From Atriophallophorus winterbourni (taxonomy: Eukaryota > Platyhelminthes > Trematoda > Plagiorchiida > Microphallidae), in the NCBI GenBank assembly GCA_013407085.1, contig JACCGJ010000629.1, positions 58,408 through 122,407 on the forward strand: a stretch of DNA of 64,000 nt. Reading direction: 5' to 3'. Position 1 is the stretch's first letter; every line of letters starts with the position of its first letter. A program made the translations under genes and the position numbers. This document shows positions 45,014-56,455 of the stretch, one piece after another. The notes under the pieces are model-generated. The model was not told the DNA's origin. It searched no databases and saw only the letters and a list, made by a program, of their open reading frames with translations.

Positions 45014-46105
45014 CCAGGGAGTCAGTCAAAAACCTACAGTCACAGTTGACGGCGCGTTATCAAAATCATTTAAAATTACGAGCGGAGTGCCTCAGGGTTT
45101 GGCCCTCGGACCGATTATGTTTTTGATCTACGCAAACGACATTCCTGAGCGTGTTAAATGCAAGGTCATATTATTCGCAGACGATATCAAGCCTTGGAGA
45201 AGCATACGTACAAATGGCGACTGTGAAATTTTGCAGAAGGATCTAAACACATTGCACGATTGGTCTCTGAGAAACAAACTACCCTTCAACTTACAAAAGT
45301 GCATGGTGGTAAAAATTGGAAAGACCGTGAACTACAACTACACTCTTGGGTCCCACCAACTCGTCTGGACAACTGAAAAGAAGGATTTGGGTGTTTGGAC
45401 TAGTTCAAGTCTGAAGACTTCACTGCAGTGCAAAGCGGTATACAAAAAGGCGTCACAAGTATTAGCGTTATTAAAACGAAGTTTCGGCAGATTCTCCAAT
45501 CAGTCAGTACCCCGTATCATAAACACCCAAATGAGACCATCGATGGAGTACGCTGTTCAGGCTTCGTCACCCTGGATTCAGAAAGACATCAATCTTCTCT
45601 CAGCGTATTAACCACCGAACCACAAAGCTTGTATCCGGACTAGCTGCTAAACCATATGAAGAATGTTTGAAGAGTCTCAATTTTTTAGACTTTCGCTGTC
45701 GTCGACTAAGAGGTGACCTCATACTGATGTTCAACATTATGCACGTCCCTAACCATCCCTTGTCCAAACGTTTCACACGCTAGCCACCCCGTGCCATTTG
45801 GAAACATGAACTTACAGTGCTTATTCCCAATTCAAGACTGAACTGTCGAAGATATTCGTGTGCTTAACGTGTATGCTTCACATGGAACACTCTCCCCTCC
45901 ATTGTTACACACTCAGCCAACCTGGATATTTTTAAAGCTAATTTGGACAAATACTTGAGAGAAAACCCAAATTTTGATACGATCTACACTACATGAGTTT
46001 CTCTGTTCTTCTTTTTTATTGTATATACCTCATAATTCCATCCTATGGTTATTGTTAAGCTAAAGCTTTTTAGACCATTACAAATTTGAATCAACGTTGA
46101 GTCAG
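45014..46105 (+). mobile_element. LINE family A, 5'-truncated copy
   Basis: It starts in the RT palm: VTVDGALSKSFKITSGVPQG, LALGPIMFLIYANDI, VILFADDIKPWRS (Asp-Asp at about 45180-45185), LPFNLQKCMVVKIG, WTTEKKDLGVW and INTQMRPSMEYAVQASSPWI in one frame to 45611. The C-terminal domain continues broken to about 45990. The tail at 46035-46105 has CCATCCTATGG and TTTTTAGACCATTACAAATT. It is inserted into, or joined to, the Gypsy integrase remnant. Confidence 0.85.
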
Positions 46106-46109
46106 ATTA

Positions 46110-46880
46110 ATTGGGGAATAATGAGACGTGGGTGGTGGTTGAGAATTCAGAAATTATGCACAAATTTGAATCACAAAGAGGAACATGTTTGTTACGGTTT
46201 GAACTAGAAGACCGATACCGTTGAATATCATAGTCTTTCGGTTGGGCCATTGTTTATGCTCAAGATCGAATGAAAGTTTCTTTGACTGTATGTGTCTGCA
46301 TGCGGGAAAATGCGTTAGCGACTATTTAGATAGATAGCAAATGTCGCTGTCATATTGTGAGATGTAATCCCAGTGACATTTTAATCGTGATGAATATCGA
46401 TCCGAACATGCATCCAGAAAAACGTTAGAGGTTTGTGATTGGTTCATATTGTGAAATCACGGCCTTCAAGCAAATGCCAGAAATGTCGTATCACATAGCA
46501 GATAACCAGTAACTCACGACCAAATTACTGTACCGAGTCCGATCTGGCTAAAGACGACGAGAAAAGAAAAGTGGCTTGATAATACTTTTTACTTCTTGTT
46601 GAATACTGAGCTGACTGCTCTTTGTGATCCGTCTGTATCGATTGACTGCTTAGCATTTGGATTAGTGGATAAGGTAGGCCAGTGAATTGACTTTTTAAAG
46701 CGGATTATCTTCTTCAATGTTGTAGATAATTATCCTTCAAACGATTTTAAAAATTGTAACTTTTCAACATATGGCATTCAAATAGAATATTTCACCTCAG
46801 TCGGTCTACGTAAAACACAATTACACAACGGACTCCTGTGTTATTAAAATTCACAGATAAGAGATTTGCATCGTATTAAC
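46110..46880. other. No recognised feature
   Basis: No domain, RNA gene or repeat recognised. Confidence 0.35.
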
Positions 46881-46884
46881 TTGA

Positions 46885-46990
46885 TAATAAAAAACCTTTT
46901 GAAATGTATACCAAGGTTCTCGAATGTGGTCATGAAACCGGATTTGACGCCCATGCAACGGAAATTCAACTGTACGAAATCTTGGTAAGT
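46885..46990 (+). mobile_element. LINE family B ORF1 fragment
   Basis: IPRFSNVVMKPDLTPMQRKF matches the end of the RNA-binding domain at 33540-33605 (IPRCKNVFFKPDLTPMQRR). Both flanks diverge. It is a short remnant, about 100 bases. Confidence 0.6.
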
Positions 46991-47344
46991 TAACATTTTT
47001 CTCAACGTTTCTCAAGTTATACTTGAATTATTGCCATACATAAAAAGTCGAACTTGATTTTCCTTCTGATGACAGTATTTAGAAAATAGGATCCTCTTTA
47101 ATAACATGAAACCGTAAGAGATCAAAATTCACTTTCAAACAACTTTCTTTATAAGATGGCTTGGTTTTGCTAATAAACGTTACCTTTTCTACAACGATGG
47201 TATCTGATTTATTTATGATTCTATGTATTACGTAACAATAGTCTAGAAGTGGTATGCTGAATAATTTCTAGATTTTTATTTTGCAATGATGTTAAATTAT
47301 AAAACTATTCATAATCTTCATATATTAATGATAAGATGACATTG

Positions 47345-47470
47345 TCTGCTACTCAATAGACAGCGGAATATCCAAATCCTAAATCTTTAGTGCTGTCGAT
47401 CATTTCAATTGTGATTTTGTTAGGAGAAACTAAATTATTTTGAATTGTGCAACATATCTTTACAAGTAAA
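47345..47470 (-). mobile_element. LINE family B RT fragment
   Basis: On the minus strand, CTIQNNLVSPNKITIEMIDS and KDLGFGYSAVY match 42000-42090 (CTIQNNSILLNN..IQMIDSTRDLGFRY). Similarity ends on both sides. Confidence 0.65.
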
Positions 47471-47479
47471 GCCACTATG

Positions 47480-48305
47480 GATGATGCAGCGAGACTCAAA
47501 ATAAACAAAACGAGCGAAACTTCGATTATTTGAAAATTAGTATGATAAATTTTAACCGGCAATACAAAATATTTCGATGAGTATCTGGATATTGGTACAT
47601 ACCCGACACTGTAGTTATTGAGTTTTCTAAATAAACCTATGGTGTTTTCTATACAAATCAATTTTGTTGATCAACCTTGCTTCTTAAAAATAAAAACTCA
47701 TTTCATTTATTCCTATCGTTTACAATCGTTGTCACAAGAGTCTTCTGTTGAGTATCGTATCGTAGCCAAATGTGGAGGATTGAGAAGCGTACGTTGGAAA
47801 AATACAAATCGTGAATAGTGTACTATCTTGCATTATATAATAGACGGGGCTTTTTACAATTGTTGCGCGTTGAAACTTTAGAGGTAATGGTTCAAATTGC
47901 TTTTGAGCTGCCTCATTCTCGTCAGTCAGTAATGTGACGCTTTCCTCCGCTTCTTCAGATAATTACGCGCGTCAAATTCCGTGGACGTAAAATAAATTTA
48001 TGAAAAATGAATTGTTTAAGCTGAGCAATGCGGTCACACTATCATTCCCTAAATTGAACACGGATATTGCAAAGTGCGTTGTTTTCGACTCCAGAGCTTA
48101 ATTAATGTAGTGGTAGTTATCTTCTTTTCGGCTTGTATTGCTAAATATAATTTACTCATAATCATTTGATCAAGAATTTTAAACCGGATAATATCTCTAC
48201 TTATTTCGATCAAGAAAAAGATGTTCGATGAGAAAGATTTCGTTCTCTACTATATCTCTTCTATGATATTTGTACCTTCCGAATAAATAATAACTATAAT
48301 CATTT
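47480..48305. other. No recognised feature
   Basis: Anonymous AT-rich sequence; nothing supported. Confidence 0.35.
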
Positions 48306-48394
48306 ATATATTCTGGTGCTCACATTCCCATCCCTTACACACCACTATCGGTTTCAGGCTGTTTGCCATCGTTAGATGGAGACAGTAAAATCAG

Positions 48395-48442
48395 GTTTAC
48401 CGCTTTTTTCACTGTTTCAAAACAGTGGAAAAAGCGGTAAAC
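48395..48442. repeat. Near-perfect inverted repeat unique to the first unit
   Basis: Arms of 23 bases (48395-48417 and 48420-48442) differ at one position and surround two bases. The right arm (AACAGTGGAAAAAGCGGTAA) exists in all three units. The left arm replaces the GTTCAGTGAGCCTTG seen in the others, as if copied from the right arm in reverse. Confidence 0.8.
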
Positions 48443-48833
48443 AAAGTTAAATTTGTATGCCACTATTATAAACGGTTCTTACAAAGGACCATGATGTTCA
48501 AATACAGAATCACGAAGTGATTCCTGGCCAAGCGCTCGAGGCGCATATAAAAAACCAATGTATTATGGTGCTCACATCCCCATCCCTTACGCACCACTAC
48601 CGGTTTCAGGCTGTTTGCCATCGTTAGATAGAGACAGTAAGATCAGGTTCAGTGAGCCTTGAAACAGTGGGAAAAGCGGTAAACAAAGTTAAATTTGTAT
48701 GCCACTATTATATACGGTTCTTACAAAGGACCACGGTGTTCAAATACAGAATCACGAAGTGATTCTTGGCCAAGCGCTCGAGGCGCATATAAAAGACCAA
48801 TGTATTCTGGTGCTCACATCTCCATCCATTACA

Positions 48834-48875
48834 CACCACTACCGGTTTCAGGCTGTTTGCCATCGTCAGGTGGAG
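48834..48875 (-). ncRNA. Hammerhead ribozyme, type I, diverged subfamily, intact core
   Basis: On the minus strand CUGACGA (48863-48869) fits the CUGANGA rule. Stem II is UGGC-AAACA-GCCU with a U-U next to the core. GAA and ACCGGU are intact, and the cleavage-site base is A. Stem I pairs CUCCAC with GUGGUG: five of six pairs, with G-C where the main family has G-U. The two sister units (near 48621 and 48369) read CUAACGA and have lost a core G. Confidence 0.8.
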
Positions 48876-48945
48876 ACAGTAAGATCAGTTTCAGTGAGCC
48901 TTAAAACAGTGGAAAAAGCGGTAAACAAATTTTAATTTATCATTC

Positions 48946-49855
48946 ATCATTCAATCATTTATGTTCGTGCAAACACCTCGGCAAGAGCTAGACACTTGTT
49001 TTGAATTGGTCGACTGTCCATCTGTGACCGCATTTCTAATATTTTATTTAATCTTCGTCACCATGAATAAAAGGAAATATTGTCTACCTCAATGGTGCGT
49101 AGCCCCTTGCTACATGTTTCACTGAGTGGGAAGTGGGTAGGAGGTATGAGTAATGTTTGTTTAGTTTCAGTTGATTCTCAATGAAAAAGCGGCGTACACG
49201 AGCGTATATTATTGAAACCTTCACAATTATGTGGGTTTCTAGTGTTGTACATCCGATTTTTGTGCATGATCTCGAGCTAAAGTAGGACACTGTGCTCACA
49301 CATTTAAGCTTGCAAAGCCGTATATCATAAATGATGTTAGTGAGCACTTCTTCGGTGAAATTATTATAAACCACTGCAATTATCTGATTCGTGACGTGCT
49401 GTGTATAACTTTAATAGGGTTTTTTGAGAAAGGAATTAATTAAATGTTTACTGTTCAGTTTTATTTGTACTATCCACTATTGTAAATTCGGCATAAATTT
49501 CATATTGTCTTGGGAGCGCACTAATGCTCCTGTTAAACTATTGGTGAGGTGAGTAATTCAGTGAATTGCTATAATACTAATATCTCAAGAGACATTGTGA
49601 AAGACTTCGTCAGTATTAGTTTACGCTTTTTTGCGGCATACTCATTGAAGTATTCTACACCCATGGATTCAAGGATTCAATGATTTATGGTTAAAACGTT
49701 AGTAATTTACAACACAACATGATTACGGTATGAATGAAATGTGAAAAACAAAATATTAGAAATGGAATATAAAATATGAACTGTGAGGTTCACGAAAGTT
49801 GTGCTTATGCATGTGTGAGTCCGATTTCGATTTAAACATCGCCAGGCAGGGAGAG
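48946..49855. other. No recognised gene
   Basis: No domain recognised. A small inverted pair near 49578-49622 surrounds CTGACGA and GAGA on the minus strand and may be a very old hammerhead. Confidence 0.3.
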
Positions 49856-49859
49856 TTCA

Positions 49860-50990
49860 TGTTGAGGTAAGGAATTTCACAGATACATAGCAAAAATGGC
49901 CTCAAAAATCAAAACGGGAAATTGGGACGAAAATATTTAACGTATATCTGCGTGTTACTTTCCCCTCGTACAAATCAATCCAGTATTTTTGTGGATATCC
50001 TTCAGTAGACATAATTCTATAGGTCAGAATAATATCGCGTCGTATTCGCCTCTGGGTAAGGTCACATAGACCCAGACGTCGCAATAGTTCGGTTTACGGA
50101 ACATTGCGAAGAGCCAACACTAACGCTGTTGCTATGTATTAGATTTCATCAAAGGGAGCAATATCTTTTCGAAGCCAAGGAGCCCAGACCTCTACCGCAT
50201 ACTCCATCGTGGGTCAAGTGTAAACGTTCATTATCCTTGGTAACGTTACCAGCTAGCCTCTTCCGAATATTCTTCGAAAGATAATGAACGATCTGTTGGC
50301 CTGTCGATATACATTCTGTGACTGCATCACGCTATTCAGGTTTCCACTAATTCATACTCCATGTTTTTTGCAACGAGTTCCAAGTCAAATTTTCATTTCT
50401 CAATCGATATTTCCAAGTAAAATTCATGCTAAATTGAAGCATTTTACCTTTCCGTATGCTGAATTTCATTTTCTTAATGGCAGCCTAATTTGACAAATTG
50501 TCCGAATCCAATTGCAGTTTCTCACAATCATCTGCAAAACTGATAGGAGTTTAAATTTTTATACCATTCACGAACAGGACCATTTTAAATGATATAAGAT
50601 GGGGTTAATCGTTTATGAATAATATAATATTAATAACAGGGATCCTTGTGGGATTCCACTGCTGATATTAGAATAGCACTCTGTTTACTTGAAATTGGAC
50701 GTGGTGATCTGACAGGTAGTCGCACGGCCATGAGAGGACTAGTTCACATATTCCTGAACGTATTCGTTTTTGAGGAAGCAAATTGTGATTGACTCTGTCA
50801 AATCCTTAGAAATGTTTAAGTAACAGGGGTGAATACAAGAACTTCTATCCGACTCCTTCGTCCAGTGGTCTAACACTATGCGAAGATTCATTAGAAAAGT
50901 GCGATGAGATTGAAATCCATGATACGCTGGCGTAATGAAATTACGCAATTCAAAGAGTGCTACCCTTCTTTCCGAAACTATACGTTACAT
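49860..50990 (-). mobile_element. LINE family A fragment, decayed
   Basis: On the minus strand, HGFQSHRTFLMNLRIVLDHW and CYLNISKDLTESIT (50900-50770) are the RT region after QHGF and around the first catalytic Asp, which is changed to Asn. After a broken thumb region, LGLCDLTQRRIRRDIILTYR (50078-50020) is the C-terminal domain. Heavily mutated. Confidence 0.75.
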
Positions 50991-51004
50991 GATCTTACCA
51001 ATAA

Positions 51005-52775
51005 CAGGTATTCAAGGTAATTCAAGGTTTTGATGGCCTAAAAAGCAACAAGCTTACCAACAAACATAGGATGGTAAAAATTGAAATTTAAGTGTATAAA
51101 AAATATAAGAACATAGATTAAACAGTATATAAGTGTTCTGGAAACGAATAATGCAATAAAAATTCGTCTAATTTCGTTTTAAAGTCATGCAAGCTAGTGG
51201 CGTGAGCAACGGTTGAAGGTAAACTGTTCCAAGTAAAACAGACACGGACAGAGTACAAATACCTTCTACAGTTCAGGCGGGAATGGGGTACGACCCATAT
51301 TTATGGGTCCGATAATTCCTCGTATCCCTTCGCGTGAATAAATCCTGTAAGGGGTATGGAATGTTTTGTAAAGTAAGATAAGGTCTCCTCTGATTAGTCA
51401 ATAGGGAAAATCGAACAGATTCAGTTGAGCTATCCTTTCTTTATATGGTTTGTTTCGGATGCTGAGAACTATTTTCGTTGAGCAGCGATAGATTCGCTGC
51501 ATAAGTTCAACATCCTTCTAGAGCCACGGAGACCATGACTGTACACCATATTTCATGACTGGTCTCAAGTATGTATTCATGATCCTTGGGAATATCTTGA
51601 GCGAAAATTTCCCAAATACACGTTTGAGTAGATTTAGAACACGTGTTGCTTTTTTAAAGGCACTGTTAGTTTGAAGTGATGTTTTCAAACTGGAGCATAT
51701 CCAGACACCCAAATCTTTTTCTTCACTGCAATTTTCAAGGACATGCGAACCTATGTGATATGTGAACTCTACTCGATTCCCACATTCATGATCCTGCATT
51801 TGTTGAAGTTAAACGGCAGTTTGTTCTTCAACGACCAGCTGTGAAGCGTATCAAGATCCTTTTGTAATAGCAGACAGTCTTCTGAACTACGAATGCTGCG
51901 CCAAATCTTTATGTCGTCAGCAAATAACGAAATGTTACATCGAACAATTTCCGGTATTTCATTGACATAAACCAGAAAGAGGATCGGATCAAAGACTGAG
52001 CCTTAGGGAACTCCGCTAGTTGCTGCAATTGGTTTGAATAATGCACCATCAACACGTACCTGGTTAGTGCGATTTGTTAGGTAGTCATTTAGCCAATTTA
52101 GCAACTTTCCGGTGATACCAAACCTTTCAAGCTTCTGCAGTAGTAGAGAATAGTCAACACGATCGAATGCTTTTGAAATATCTAAGTAGCACGCGTGTAT
52201 TGCTTGTCCTTTATCTACCGATTTTGTCCAATCATCTAGCGTTACCAGTAAATTAGACAAACAGGAATAATTTCGTCTGAATCCATGCTGGTTCCTCGAA
52301 AGCAACTGATTATTCTGGCAATGTTTCATTAGATCGTCAACAATGAGTCGCTCAAGTAATTTTGAAATCACTGCTAACAGAGTAACGGGTCGGAAATTAG
52401 AAACATCGGAGCGATTTCCACCTCTGTAAATTGGAGATATTATTTCTCGTTTCCAATCTGTAAGAATCACTCCGCTTGCCAGTGTGTGACGGGATGATAA
52501 TTTGCAGCGTCAGATCGGCAGCCTCCTTTGAAGATAGGTGTAATGACGCCGGACTTCAGATCTTTTGCTACATCTCCCCTAAGCATCGTATAGTAAATCA
52601 GGCTGGAAAGCGGTTCACAAAGCTGATGATGACAGAACCTGAGGACCTCCGGTGTGATGCCATCAGCACCTGGGGATTTTCTTACATTTAGTTTGAGCAA
52701 TTGACTTGGCCAATCTCTGGATTTATCAAAATTTCGCATAATGTCTCCATTCTTGAGTCGACTGATTACACACAA
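51005..52775 (-). mobile_element. LINE family A copy, RT to 3' end
   Basis: The minus frame 52775-52467 has LNVRKSPGADGITPEVLRFC. Frame 52470-52003 repeats the KSGVITPIF/NYHPVTHWQ region as REIISPIYRGGNRSDVSNFR, then has HGFRRNYSCLSNLLVTLDDW and CYLDISKAFDRVDYSLLLQK. Frame 51799-51518 has KDLGVWICSSLKTSLQTN and MNTYLRPVMKYGVQSWSPWL. The 3' tail ends near 51005 with CCTTGAATTACCTTGAA. The endonuclease is missing. Around 52460-52560 the finger motif GVITPIFKGG...NYHPVT is present twice in tandem form, as ITPIFKGGCRSDAANYHP and ISPIYRGGNRSDVSNFRP. Confidence 0.85.
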
Positions 52776-53008
52776 CGTTTAACTAAAACCGTTGGCACGA
52801 ACACTTTAGATTAATAAATCATGGGAGCATTTGCGGTTTCCAACGCGGTTCAGTGAGTTTTTCACCCATTCTTGACTTGGCAAAATACCTGCTTCTGAAC
52901 ATCGAATTTATACCTTATACATACAGTTCTCAATTATGCAATTGATCTCCGGAATTAGAATGTAAATTAATCGTTATTTAAAGATCGATTGGCTTTTGCC
53001 ATTTCATT

Positions 53009-53242
53009 TTGGTGGACAATGAGTTTTTGGGACGGAATTTGGTTGAGTCATTCTTTTTCAAAGAACACAACAGAGTTGTTTGTTCTTACATAGCGATTCA
53101 GATACATTGGGCAGCTGTTTCATTCAACTTCGGAAATTGCAAATTGTTGTCGATTGATGAAATTTTCGCATCTCTCACTAACTTGGATGAAAAACCTGGA
53201 ATGGACAAAAGAAGAAAACGACGTCGACGTTCAGATTTGTAG
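53009..53242 (+). other. Open frame, possibly a LINE RT remnant of another family
   Basis: LSIDEIFASLTNLDEKPGMD resembles the KS(P)GPDG entry motif of LINE RTs, followed by an abrupt Arg/Lys-rich end. Nothing downstream continues an RT. Chance is possible. Confidence 0.25.
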
Positions 53243-53649
53243 GACTACGAAAATCAGCACATAATACGAATGCGTGTATACACGAGAGAGCTGCATTCGA
53301 GACATAATTCGACGTACTTTCAACGTTTTCCATTGATACATTTACAATGGCCCGAAATACGTTTATAAACCCAGTTGTTGATTAATCAGCGCAAGTTTGA
53401 GCATTATGGCTACAAAAGAACATAAAGATGCATGAGTGAATTCAACAAAGAACAACTAAAATATTGTGTGACTTCGCGGTCGCCCTAACGAGGATTGATT
53501 GACGAATCTAATTCGCTTGAGAAAAATACTGTGTATCCGTGATAAATTTTGTTTGATATAAACTTGCCGGTTGGTGGTACAATGCACAAGCTTAGCTTAG
53601 TCAGAGATTGATAATTAGCTCCATGAATAGATGCGTTAATGTGGTAAAT

Positions 53650-53735
53650 TAAAGAATCGATTAACTCAAAGTATGTCAAAGTTTTAATGGTCTAAATAGC
53701 AAATCGTTTACAGTAACCATACATTAAAAATATAG
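53650..53735 (-). mobile_element. LINE family A 3' tail fragment
   Basis: On the minus strand: ATGGTTACTGTAAACGATTT, GCTATTTAGACCATTAAAAC and CTTTGACATACTTTGAGTT, the same tail as at 46.05 and 51.0 kb. Only about 85 bases remain. Confidence 0.55.
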
Positions 53736-53821
53736 GGATTGCATAAACCAACAAAGATGTTTTGTCAATATGGAAAGTCAGCTTATGGATTGAGGTGCGT
53801 GGTCGTATTTAGTCAACATGT

Positions 53822-56200
53822 CAGACAATAACGAATGTCACTTTTTTGGAGCGAAGCGAAGTGCGAAGCGATTTTTCGAACTGCCCTTCGCAATGGCGAA
53901 TAGTATCAAAGCGAATATCCGAAGTGCACTTCGCAATGGCGAAGCGAAGCTTCGCACTTCGCCATAACGAATATTAGCGAATAATCTTCGCTCAACTTCG
54001 ATGTCCCCCAAAAACTTCGTTTTCGACAAAAAACCTTGCTATAAATTGCTATAATTCGCTAATATTCGTTTAAATTCGCTATTCTTCGCTGAAATAAAAC
54101 GAATTCTGAAATAAATTATTTTTGATCATGAAAGAACTTTTATTTGACAAGGGAGGACTTTTTCATGAGCTTTGGAATTGGAAATATACAAAACCTTGTT
54201 CTCTTAAAGGAAATTAGGCTCCTCCTCTGAATCGGTCTCTGAGACCGGGGTTCTGGACCTGGACCTGGTGCCGGAACTTGTCCGGCTGCCTCCAGTCAGA
54301 GGGGAGTAGGCCCCCGCCGTGAGCTCCTGGGTGTCGACAAACTCACATCCCCCTGGTTGGAGCGGCTGGTCCACATGTCACTGGTGAATCCAACTCCCAT
54401 GAGGTTGGCCAGGTCCTTGGCGAGCTTCTTCTCCATGGCTTCCTCGACATTCTTGAAGAGGAGGGTACAGATGTGCCTGGAGAACATGATCTGCCTGGGG
54501 ATGTTGATCTTCGGGTCAGCGACTGAGAATACCTGGAATAATAGCGAAGGTAATAGCGATATATCCAAATTATAGTGATTTTTAATCGAAAAATAGCAAT
54601 ATATAACAAAGTATAGCGAAGTTTAAGCGAAGTATAGCAAAGTAAAATCGAAATTATCTTTCAAGTAAGAAGGTAACAACTTGTAATTGTAAATTTGTCA
54701 TTTTAAATACCTGATAAAGTGGCGATTCTCCACATGGCTGAACGAAAGTTTGGCACCGGCAAGGTAGGCCATAATCTCCAGGTTGGTCCTCAGCTGGAGA
54801 GGACTCTTCGGGTTGTACTTCTTGGGAGCGCTGGCGCTGCCCCCGGACTTGTAGTACTGGGTGATCGGGGTCACTGAGAGCCTTCTTGTAGAGCTTTTGT
54901 ATGACTTCCCGATCTTGACTCGCCCAGAGCTTGATGGGACTGATGCTGCTTCTTCTGGAAAAGAAAAGAAAGAAAAACAGTTGAGCTTCATTTCCAACAA
55001 ACTATTGCAAATTATAACGATGTTCATGCACAGTATTTGGAAGTACTAAGCAATCTATAACAAAGTATATGGCGAGTTATTGCGAAGTATAGAAAAGTTT
55101 AAACGAAATATAGCTAAGGTTGCGTCAAACTGAGTCTAACTCACCTTTTCAGTCTCCAACTTGGCCTTCTGGTTCAGAAACTGCTTAGAAACGTCCGGAT
55201 GCTTCGACATGATGTGGCCGACCATGCCTTGGGGGGTTCCCTGAGGCCGGGCGATGGACTGGCCACAATCCTCGACTTGGCAAAGAGCTCGAGCTTCTCT
55301 TTCCTTCGCACCTTTCTTCACAGCCTCCTTCTTGAAGAAGTTCCAGATCGGTGATCTGGTAGGCTTGTGCCGGTAGGTGGTGTGATGAAAGTCGTCATCA
55401 TCATCATCGTCTGACGGCGGCGGAGACCTCTTTCTGGAGGACTTGGGGGTCCACGGGTCTTTGGACGGCAGCTTGACCTTGAGGGTCGGGCTCCTCTTGG
55501 ACTTCTTGGCCGAGGCCGAGTCTTTGTCCTTGTCCGACTTGTGGTGCGTCTTCGGGGGGCTCATGATGAGACTATGATGAGACAATCAAATTTTCATCCT
55601 ATTTATAGTCCTCCAACCACGCACGCAAAAGAAACAAACGCCCAGGCAAGGCGGCAAGCACCCACGCAGAGCGGCAAACACCCAAGCAGATCAAAACACC
55701 CACGCCCTTCGCATCCGGCCACACACCTACGCGAATACATTTAAAATATTAAAGTACAAAAAAGTACAACCCTTTGTCTACTGACCGTAACTCTAGTTAC
55801 CACCTCAAATGTTAGCTTATAGCAATTAAACAAGCAGTCGGTTGCTAAGTAGCTTACGTCGGTACCTTCAGTCACCATCGGAGTGCACTTGTCTGGCCTT
55901 TGTCTATCAACAAGTCAACAAGTGTCAACATCAAAAACAATTCCCGTAGACAAAGGGTTAAAATATTAAAGTACAAAAATGAACACTCTTCGCTTTTAGC
56001 GAAGACTTCGCTAATATTCGTTTACGGCGAAGTTTGAACTTGCACTTCGTTTTGAGCGAAGCGAAGTATAACGAATTTTTAGCGAAGTTTATTTTTGCCC
56101 TTCGCCATGGCGATAGCGAAGCGAATATTCAACAATATTCGCTTCGCTTCGCAACTTCGCTTCGCTTTAAATCCCAAAGCGAAGTATTCGTTATTGTCTG
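53822..56200 (-). mobile_element. hAT-superfamily DNA transposon, internally deleted
   Basis: Terminal inverted repeats start CAGACAATAACGAAT at both ends. The flanks CAACATGT (53814-53821) and CAACATAT (56201-56208) are an 8-bp duplication with one change, as expected for hAT. About 200 bases inside each end are dense in GCGAAG/CTTCGC words, likely transposase-binding subterminal repeats. A spliced transposase gene runs on the minus strand between them. The length is 2379 bp, and most of the catalytic domain is missing. Confidence 0.9.
54213..55585 (-). pseudogene. hAT transposase with BED zinc finger, truncated
   Basis: Exon 1 (55585-55145) has a Lys/Ser/Pro-rich start, an Asp run, then a BED finger: SPIWNFFKKEAV, CQVEDC and HIMSKH, ending at donor AAG|GTGAGT. 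Exon 2 (about 54957-54714) has TPITQYYKSGG and SHVENRHFIR, a usual hAT text before the catalytic part, with donor CAG|GTATTT. Exon 3 (from about 54545) has FKNVEEAMEKKLAKDLANLM and GFTSDMWTSRSN, the hAT motif around the first catalytic Asp. The frame then jumps to a tail TPVSETDSEEEPNFL (stop at about 54213). The rest of the catalytic core and the hATC dimerisation domain are absent. Exon phases do not agree as read, so it is probably dead. Confidence 0.8.
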
Positions 56201-56208
56201 CAACATAT

Positions 56209-56455
56209 ACTTGTCAAGTTCAGCTTTGAACATGTTCAGGCTTGATGCACAATTGATGTGTGTGTGAGAATGCTACCTAAGTTCAGTGCATGTGTGCTCA
56301 ACACGCGGTTTCAGTCAATTGGTTTTGGTGTGAACAAGTGGTGAGTCCATGACCTCCATACAACTTGTTAGCCTGCTCGAAACCTGTCTGGACCTCAACC
56401 TAACTTGGTAAATCAATACATTTTTTTCACGCCTAATGAGACAAGTCATCCCTTG
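56209..56455. other. Short unassigned spacer
   Basis: The spacer lies between the hAT element and the hammerhead array. No feature recognised. Confidence 0.4.

Larger units (their letters stand above)
48310..48945 (-). repeat. Three tandem units of a diverged hammerhead repeat
   Basis: Units begin at about 48315, 48567 and 48809 (spacing 252 and 242 bp). Only the ribozyme block and parts of its flank resemble the 56-59 kb family (ACTGTC, CAAACAGCC, GAAACCGGTA). The rest of the unit is different, so this is a separate subfamily. Units carry other dyads such as GAATCACTTCGTGATTC. The octamer of the main family is absent. Confidence 0.85.

Noticed and set aside
49578..49622. CTGACGA with pairing flanks ACTAATA/TATTAGT on the minus strand
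   Set aside because: Stem I pairs well, but GAAA reads GAGA and stem III is absent. Too degenerate to annotate as a ribozyme.
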